From Halobacteriovorax sp. HLS (GTDB lineage Bacteria; Bdellovibrionota; Bacteriovoracia; Bacteriovoracales; Bacteriovoracaceae): 64,000 nt of DNA. Positions within the stretch are counted from its first letter, which is position 1, and each line of letters begins with the position of its first letter. Positions 59,625 through 64,000 of the stretch are shown piece by piece. The notes beneath the pieces were generated by a model that made no database searches, was not told the origin of the DNA, and saw only the letters and a program-made list of their open reading frames with translations. The position numbers were made by a program, and so were the translations under genes. The stretch is taken from positions 434,001 through 498,000 of the forward strand of contig NZ_QOCL01000014.1 of the NCBI RefSeq assembly GCF_004006665.1, given 5' to 3'.

Positions 59625-59629
59625 TCATC

Positions 59630-60391
59630 ATGAATAAAGAAGAGTACTTAAAAAGAAAAAAACAGGCCTCTGAAGACTTTGAAAAAGAGCCTCGAAGAGT
59701 TGTTTGTAAAAGATGCAGAAGAACAATGAACTCATGTCTTTGTTCTTCTATTGTTAGTATTCCGACAAAGACTAAGTTTGTTCTTTTGATGCATCCTATG
59801 GAAGCTAAGAAAGAGAAGGTTGGAACAGGGAGACTAACGCATGCTAGTTTACCTAACTCTGAAGTCATCATGGGGATTGATTTTACAAATGATTCCAGAG
59901 TAAATGAACTAATAGGGGATAAGACTAAGTCTTGCTATGTCATGTATCCTGGAAAGAGTGCAATCAATATTAGTAGTGAAGTTTTTGAATTTGATTATAC
60001 AAAGAAAGAGCTTGTTGTTTTTGTCATCGATGCTACTTGGCCATGTGCTAAGAAAATGATGAAGCTCTCCCAAAACTTATTGGAACTTCCAAGGTTGTGC
60101 TTTGATCCTGAAGTTAAGTCCCGCTTTGAGATAAAACAACAACCGATGGAGTATTGTCTATCTACAATTGAGTCTGTTCATTACTTTTTAGGTGCTCTTG
60201 AAGATCAGGGGCATGAGCAACTTGATGGTGCTCAGGAGTCACTCTTAGGAACGCTTAAAGCATTAGTTGATTATCAAATAGCTTGTGAAGAAGATCCTAA
60301 TAGGCAAACTTATAGAAGAAATGCTTTTACTCCGGTAGAGAAGAGAAAGAAGTCCGTTAAGTGGAGATCGCGAAGCCTTTTCGTGGATTAA
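59630..60391 (+). CDS. tapT: DTW-domain tRNA-uridine aminocarboxypropyltransferase
   Basis: A 253-aa DTW-domain protein. This family transfers the aminocarboxypropyl group of SAM to uridine of tRNA (acp3U). The N-terminal 'RVVCKRCRRTMNSCLCSSI' is a zinc-binding Cys cluster. 'VVFVIDATWPCAKKMM' holds the D.TW motif. 'LPRLCFD' and 'RFEIKQQPMEYCLSTIESVHYFL' match the conserved TapT C-terminal segments. It begins 5 nt after the YffB-like gene, the last of a run of four closely spaced small genes. The symbol is given by family and is not certain. Confidence 0.88.
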   Translation: MNKEEYLKRKKQASEDFEKEPRRVVCKRCRRTMNSCLCSSIVSIPTKTKFVLLMHPMEAKKEKVGTGRLTHASLPNSEVIMGIDFTNDSRVNELIGDKTKSCYVMYPGKSAINISSEVFEFDYTKKELVVFVIDATWPCAKKMMKLSQNLLELPRLCFDPEVKSRFEIKQQPMEYCLSTIESVHYFLGALEDQGHEQLDGAQESLLGTLKALVDYQIACEEDPNRQTYRRNAFTPVEKRKKSVKWRSRSLFVD

Positions 60392-60561
60392 TCCTCAATT
60401 ACCCTTATTGCCAACCTTTTAAGCTAGTGCTCTAGAGTCACTAGATGTGATTAACTTACCGAAATTGTTTGTTTTTGGTCTTATCTACCCAATTCATTTA
60501 GTCAATATTAGAAGGTAGAATAAAATAGTTATTATAAGTATTTAAAAGGATGGGTAGTCAA

Positions 60562-62898
60562 ATGAAGACTATATTATCATACATTACAAAATGTATTCTC
60601 GTTTACACTATAAGCTTCACTTTAGTGCAGGTTCAGGTTCTACTTCCGATCCAATCTCTGAAGCATTCTGCGGGATATGTTCAGGCCGAGACTGGTGTCG
60701 CTGAGGATGGAGTTGCAACTGAGAGTGGTCAGACAACTTTGGATAGCAAAGGTGAATCAGCAGCTATGGACTTAGTTCTAATGATGGCCTTTGGAATCTT
60801 TACTTCTAGAGCTGTTGTAATGTGTAAGCCAGTTCCAACGGACGTTATGATTGCAGCTGCTGGTGGTATTGCTTATCTTGGAGCTGAAATTATGGCCTTT
60901 AATGGCTTCAAAGATATAAAGAAAAAAAATGTCATTAATTATAAAATTAGAGAAGATGGTCAAAATACTGAGCAAATAGATTATCTCAAGGATCAGAAGA
61001 AGGGTTATGAAGATATTGCTAAGACTGCAAAGCAGAAAAAAATGATTCAAACTGTTGCTGCAGCTGCTTACGGGATTGCTGCTGCAACTGCATGGATAAA
61101 AATGGCGCTTCTAAATACTGAGAAGAGTGGTTGTGCAGCTTGTATAGGCTCTACGTCTGTCAATATCGCATCACAAGTTGCTCTTGAGGGACCACCAGCT
61201 CCTAGTAAAGTTAAGGGAACATCGTTGCTTACTCTCTGTTCTGCAATTGCTGGAACGATAATAACAGATACTGCTGCCTGGACAACTGCTTGTTCTGCTT
61301 CTGTTGGGACTGCTGCTCCAGCTTGTGCGCAAGTTGCTGTATGCACTGCTGCTGCGGCGTCTTGTACGAGTCTCGTAGCTACTTGTGCTGCAGAGACTGC
61401 TGTTTGTATTCCTTCTACTGCTGTTGCGCTAAACCCTGGAGAGGATGCTTCATCACACTTTGTACACAATAGTTTGAAGTTTCCTGATCTGGCTTTTGGT
61501 TTAACTGAAGAAGATATTCAAGATGTGTATAGAGACATTCAAATTGAAGATTTAAAAAGAACCTATGGGGTGAATTCTTTTATAGAGTCGACAAACCCTT
61601 TATATGATTTAAATAAGTCATTAAAAATTACGGGTAGTAATGTTGAAGAGCAAATTAACTCTTATATGCAAAGTAGAGATAGTATAAGGTTTTACAAGGG
61701 TGAAAAACAAACGGCCTCAATTCAAGAGTATCAGAGTCTCAAAGAGTCGTTTTTTCAATCTTTAAATAGTGCAAATGATAACCGTTACTCAAATTCTTTA
61801 CAACTTGCAATTGATTATGGAATTGATTTAATTATTCCATCTGCTCAAGCAAGCTCGTTTACAACAATATTAGGCGGTTCTGTAGCGATTGTTCTTGGCG
61901 CTGTATTTAGTCTTGGACAAACAGTAGATACATTCTTAGCCACTCCAGGAACTAGAGGCGTTGCGTGGCTTTTAGGAGCTGGTCTTGCTATGGCCGCAGC
62001 ATCAAAGACAGGAAGTATTCAAGAAGAAGCAGAGGAGAATGCTGAAAAAATTCAGAAAATCATCGACCAAATGAATCGTATTAACAAACAAAGTACGGAT
62101 ACGTTATCTGGTACAAACCTTAGTATCCCTTCTAAGATTCCTTACCCTTTAAAAGGAAATGATGGAATAATTATTGATAATAAGAAGCTTCCATGTGCTG
62201 ATACTGATAAAAATGTAGTTTGTCAGAAATTATCTCCTCAGGTTGAAAATAGCCAAGGATTTGCTCAGCTTGGAGGAACAATGGGTGGTCTTGCTCTGAG
62301 CGCGGCTCAGGCCGGTGATGACCTTTTTGGGAATAGTAGGATATCAAGTTCTGGGGTCGATAATATGGTTGGTCTTGCAAATCAAAATAATGCTATTCAA
62401 AAAAGAGTGAGAGCCATCAAGAAGAAATTGAATGACCAAATTGTTGCAAATGGTGGAAAGGCAATTAACTTTGATAAAATGAATGACAAGCTTTTAGCCA
62501 AACTTAGAAAAAGAACTCAGGATGCATTAAATAAGTCAGGAAAGTCTGCTAATGATGTTCTTGCTAGTATTGGTCAGGGAGCTTCAACAAAAGAAGACTC
62601 TAAGGAAGAAAAAGTAGCAATCAAAGGACCAGGAGAAGTAAAGCCTACAACAGGTGGAGCTGCTAATAGTAAGAAAGCCCCGGTTTTTACAATGGATCTT
62701 GATGAGGATAATCAAAACACTGGGATAAGTGCTGATGAGGTTGCTGCAAATCAACTAGCTGCCAATCAGTTAAATGCTGAAGCATCAGATGATATTGTTA
62801 CAAATAAAGGCGTATCAATCTTTAAAGTAATCTCTGTTAGATATTTAAAATCTGGCTTTTCAAGACTACTCGAAGAAAAAGAAAAGACTAAGAAGTAA
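60562..62898 (+). CDS. Large exported protein with Ala/Cys-rich core
   Basis: A 778-aa protein starting at ATG 60562 (AAGGA 11 nt upstream; a nearer ATG at 60550 leaves no space). It begins with a signal-like hydrophobic segment (about 8-25). It has several membrane-like stretches ('AMDLVLMMAFGIFTSRAVVM', 'VTDVMIAAAGGIAYLGAEIM', 'IQTVAAAAYGIAAATAWIK'). An unusual core near 215-290 has Cys at short intervals in Ala/Thr/Val ('CSAIAGT', 'TTACSASVG', 'PACAQVAVCTAAAASC'). Later come two more hydrophobic segments near 440-490 and a Lys/Glu-rich helical C-terminus. It is not recognised. Surface, adhesion or type IV-secretion-like roles are speculation. Confidence 0.6.
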   Translation: MKTILSYITKCILVYTISFTLVQVQVLLPIQSLKHSAGYVQAETGVAEDGVATESGQTTLDSKGESAAMDLVLMMAFGIFTSRAVVMCKPVPTDVMIAAAGGIAYLGAEIMAFNGFKDIKKKNVINYKIREDGQNTEQIDYLKDQKKGYEDIAKTAKQKKMIQTVAAAAYGIAAATAWIKMALLNTEKSGCAACIGSTSVNIASQVALEGPPAPSKVKGTSLLTLCSAIAGTIITDTAAWTTACSASVGTAAPACAQVAVCTAAAASCTSLVATCAAETAVCIPSTAVALNPGEDASSHFVHNSLKFPDLAFGLTEEDIQDVYRDIQIEDLKRTYGVNSFIESTNPLYDLNKSLKITGSNVEEQINSYMQSRDSIRFYKGEKQTASIQEYQSLKESFFQSLNSANDNRYSNSLQLAIDYGIDLIIPSAQASSFTTILGGSVAIVLGAVFSLGQTVDTFLATPGTRGVAWLLGAGLAMAAASKTGSIQEEAEENAEKIQKIIDQMNRINKQSTDTLSGTNLSIPSKIPYPLKGNDGIIIDNKKLPCADTDKNVVCQKLSPQVENSQGFAQLGGTMGGLALSAAQAGDDLFGNSRISSSGVDNMVGLANQNNAIQKRVRAIKKKLNDQIVANGGKAINFDKMNDKLLAKLRKRTQDALNKSGKSANDVLASIGQGASTKEDSKEEKVAIKGPGEVKPTTGGAANSKKAPVFTMDLDEDNQNTGISADEVAANQLAANQLNAEASDDIVTNKGVSIFKVISVRYLKSGFSRLLEEKEKTKK

Positions 62899-62905
62899 TT
62901 AAATA

Positions 62906-62932
62906 GGTCAGCGTTAAGCTGGCCTTTTTTTT
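62906..62932 (+). terminator. Rho-independent terminator
   Basis: A 7-bp stem GGTCAGC / GCTGGCC (one G-U pair) with a GTTAA loop, followed by eight T residues. It closes the Ala/Cys-rich protein gene, 8 nt after its stop. The U run makes it plus-strand specific. Confidence 0.9.
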
Positions 62933-63014
62933 GGACAATTTTTTTCAGATCTTCGAGACTCGGATAAATTATTTAATCTTGAATGATAATTGAATTATTG
63001 TAGAAGAGAAAAAA

Positions 63015-63091
63015 TGGCGGTCCCGGCAGGATTCGAACCTGCGACCATTCGCTTAGAAGGCGAATGCTCTATCCAGCTGAGCTACGGAACC
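63015..63091 (-). tRNA. tRNA-Arg (anticodon UCU)
   Basis: A 77-nt tRNA gene including an encoded CCA. The acceptor GGTTCCG pairs with CGGGACC (one wobble). The D arm contains AGCTCAGCTGGATAGAGC. The anticodon stem TTCGC/GCGAA holds the loop CTTCTAA, so the anticodon is TCT, reading AGA/AGG. The T arm has the GGTTCGAATCC consensus. This is the tRNA for the commonest Arg codon in the window's genes. It stands alone between two protein genes; no integrase or repeat marks it as an integration site. Confidence 0.96.
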
Positions 63092-63243
63092 GTGATTACT
63101 CTTTAAAGACATTGGAGACTTAAATTAAGCCCCTTTTCGACTTTTGTCAAGATTCTTTCAAATGATAAATTATTTAAATTACAACACTTAGGTATTTCCT
63201 TGTAAAATATTCCTAATCTTTGTGATAGAGATAGTACTAATAT
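63092..63243. other. Spacer between tRNA-Arg and the next gene
   Basis: An AT-rich spacer of about 150 nt. It should hold the tRNA promoter on the minus strand and the promoter of the downstream gene. No convincing -10/-35 pair, hairpin or open frame was seen. Confidence 0.4.
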
Positions 63244-64000
63244 ATGAAACTAAATAAAATTACAATTAACTCGAAAGAAGCTTTGGCAGACCACATCAAG
63301 TCTGGCAAGGCCAGCTATTACTATAGCTCGGCAACTTCCACAGTTATTCCTTACGATAAGATTGAGAGTTACTTAAGTCATCTAGACGGAGATGACCTCT
63401 TTTGGGTCAACTTATCTACAATGCCTGAAGAGATGGAATTAGATGATAGTGGAGTTCTAACCATTTCTGGACCTGTTACTTGGCAAAGTGCTAAGCAGTA
63501 TTGTCGCTCAAAAGGAAGAGATATTATGACTTCTCCAACTGAAGAGCTTGCTTCAGTACTTTCTGGTCTTGCGACCTCTGCCACTGGGGAGAGGTGTTTT
63601 GGTTTTGGAACCTTGAGAGATCAAGTTGAGCAAATTGAATATTGCTCAGATAAGGGAGAATTTATTCTGTTGAATTCTAGTCGAGAGATTGAAGAGAGTG
63701 AGGCCTTAAGAAGGTATAGAGAAACTTACTCTAGGTATATTGATTTTAAAAATGCTCCATTTCCAAGAATGCTAAATGAAACAGACCAATTGATCGGAAC
63801 TGAGGGGCAGCTAGGTGTAGTTACACAAGCAAAGATTAGAACAACGACTTTCGATGAAAGAACATTTATCTTCATTAAGCTACCTCGCTGGGAGCAGGAG
63901 ATGATTGCTCACTTAGAAGTTTTTGAAAAAGTTCAAAGCTTTAGAGATCGAATTTTCTCTTGTGAGTTACTCGATTTTAACTCTATGAAAAACCTTCCAG
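63244..64000 (+). CDS. FAD-linked (GlcD/VAO-type) oxidase, C-terminally cut by the window edge
   Basis: An open reading frame of 252 codons from ATG 63244 to the right edge with no stop. 'GPVTWQSAKQYCRSKGRDIMTSPTEELASVLSGLATSATGERCFGFGTLRDQVEQIEY' (read in short pieces) follows the FAD_binding_4 layout. 'LIGTEGQLGVVTQAKIRT' is the near-diagnostic 'G.EG.LGVIT.A...' motif of FAD-linked oxidases. 'SSREI' and 'LLNSSR' follow the central fold. It is likely a D-lactate/glycolate-type or alkyl-DHAP-type oxidase, and the C-terminal half is outside the window. The upstream ribosome site is weak. Confidence 0.8.
   Translation, partial: MKLNKITINSKEALADHIKSGKASYYYSSATSTVIPYDKIESYLSHLDGDDLFWVNLSTMPEEMELDDSGVLTISGPVTWQSAKQYCRSKGRDIMTSPTEELASVLSGLATSATGERCFGFGTLRDQVEQIEYCSDKGEFILLNSSREIEESEALRRYRETYSRYIDFKNAPFPRMLNETDQLIGTEGQLGVVTQAKIRTTTFDERTFIFIKLPRWEQEMIAHLEVFEKVQSFRDRIFSCELLDFNSMKNLP

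Noticed and set aside
61068-61469. Antisense open frame of 133 codons inside the large exported protein
   Set aside because: It mirrors the Ala/Cys-rich GCT/TGC-repetitive region, has no ribosome site, and its translated product is low-complexity.
63015-63091. tRNA-Arg as an attachment site for an integrated element
   Set aside because: No integrase gene, no 3'-end repeat of the tRNA elsewhere in the window, and flanking genes show no change in composition.
1-64000. CRISPR arrays, insertion sequences, rRNA genes, riboswitches
   Set aside because: I saw no regularly spaced repeats, transposase motifs, rRNA segments or recognisable aptamer consensus anywhere in the window.

Overview
The window is AT-rich chromosomal DNA from a Gram-negative bacterium. 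It encodes Lnt apolipoprotein N-acyltransferase, KdsD (Kdo/LPS), a TolC-type channel and many lipoproteins with clear lipoboxes. The low GC, heavy AGA use for arginine (with a tRNA-Arg(UCU) gene present), abundant uncharacterised envelope proteins and orphan histidine kinases suggest a marine Bdellovibrio-like predator of the Bacteriovoracales/Halobacteriovorax type. That assignment is an inference; there is no rRNA here to confirm it. Genes are tightly packed, with 1-44 nt overlaps inside operons. I see no insertion sequence, prophage or CRISPR array.

Layout. 1-3.4 kb: the start of a probable FAD-linked oxidase, a GNAT/autoinducer-synthase-like protein, an orphan membrane histidine kinase, a degenerate receiver and a possible 30-aa membrane microprotein. 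3.4-8.7 kb: a five-gene operon (CoA-acylating semialdehyde dehydrogenase, GTP cyclohydrolase II-like Urc1, DUF1688/Urc4, uracil phosphoribosyltransferase, uridine kinase) that matches the URC route of uracil catabolism. 8.7-15.8 kb: a minus-strand pantothenate/CoA block (KARI-like reductase, panB, coaX-like kinase, methyltransferase; then coaBC, panC, hflX), interrupted by one small plus-strand gene. 15.8-19.6 kb: class IV aminotransferase, yacG, an inositol-phosphatase-family enzyme, a membrane coiled-coil protein behind a consensus promoter, and a secreted HEAT-repeat protein. 19.6-34.9 kb: mostly housekeeping and envelope genes (kdsD, lnt, subtilase, dksA-like, recQ, mltG, ruvX, rho, prfA, prmC, murA, HIT), plus a small lipoprotein behind a sigma-54-type promoter.

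35-40.6 kb is an island of uncharacterised lipoproteins and exported proteins. 40.7-46.7 kb is the most novel-looking locus: a GNAT-like protein, a LuxE-like acyl-protein synthetase, a LuxC acyl reductase fused to a PaaK/LuxE-like adenylation domain, and a stand-alone paralogue of that domain, all overlapping or nearly so. It looks like a fatty-acid activation and reduction machine with no luciferase. 46.7-60.4 kb: a degenerate HD-GYP protein, a class II amidotransferase, a TolC-RND-TetR efflux operon without a membrane-fusion protein and with a palindrome in its promoter, an ABC-F ATPase, a second orphan histidine kinase, and a run of small enzymes (YkgJ-type, methyltransferase, ArsC/Spx-like, DTW-domain). 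60.5-64 kb: a large Ala/Cys-rich exported protein, a strong terminator, tRNA-Arg(UCU), and the start of a second FAD-linked oxidase.

Functionally, the URC operon and the CoA block are adjacent. Uracil carbon would leave the URC route as a C3 semialdehyde that the CoA-acylating dehydrogenase could turn into acetyl-CoA. This would suit an organism that digests prey RNA, though that link is inference.
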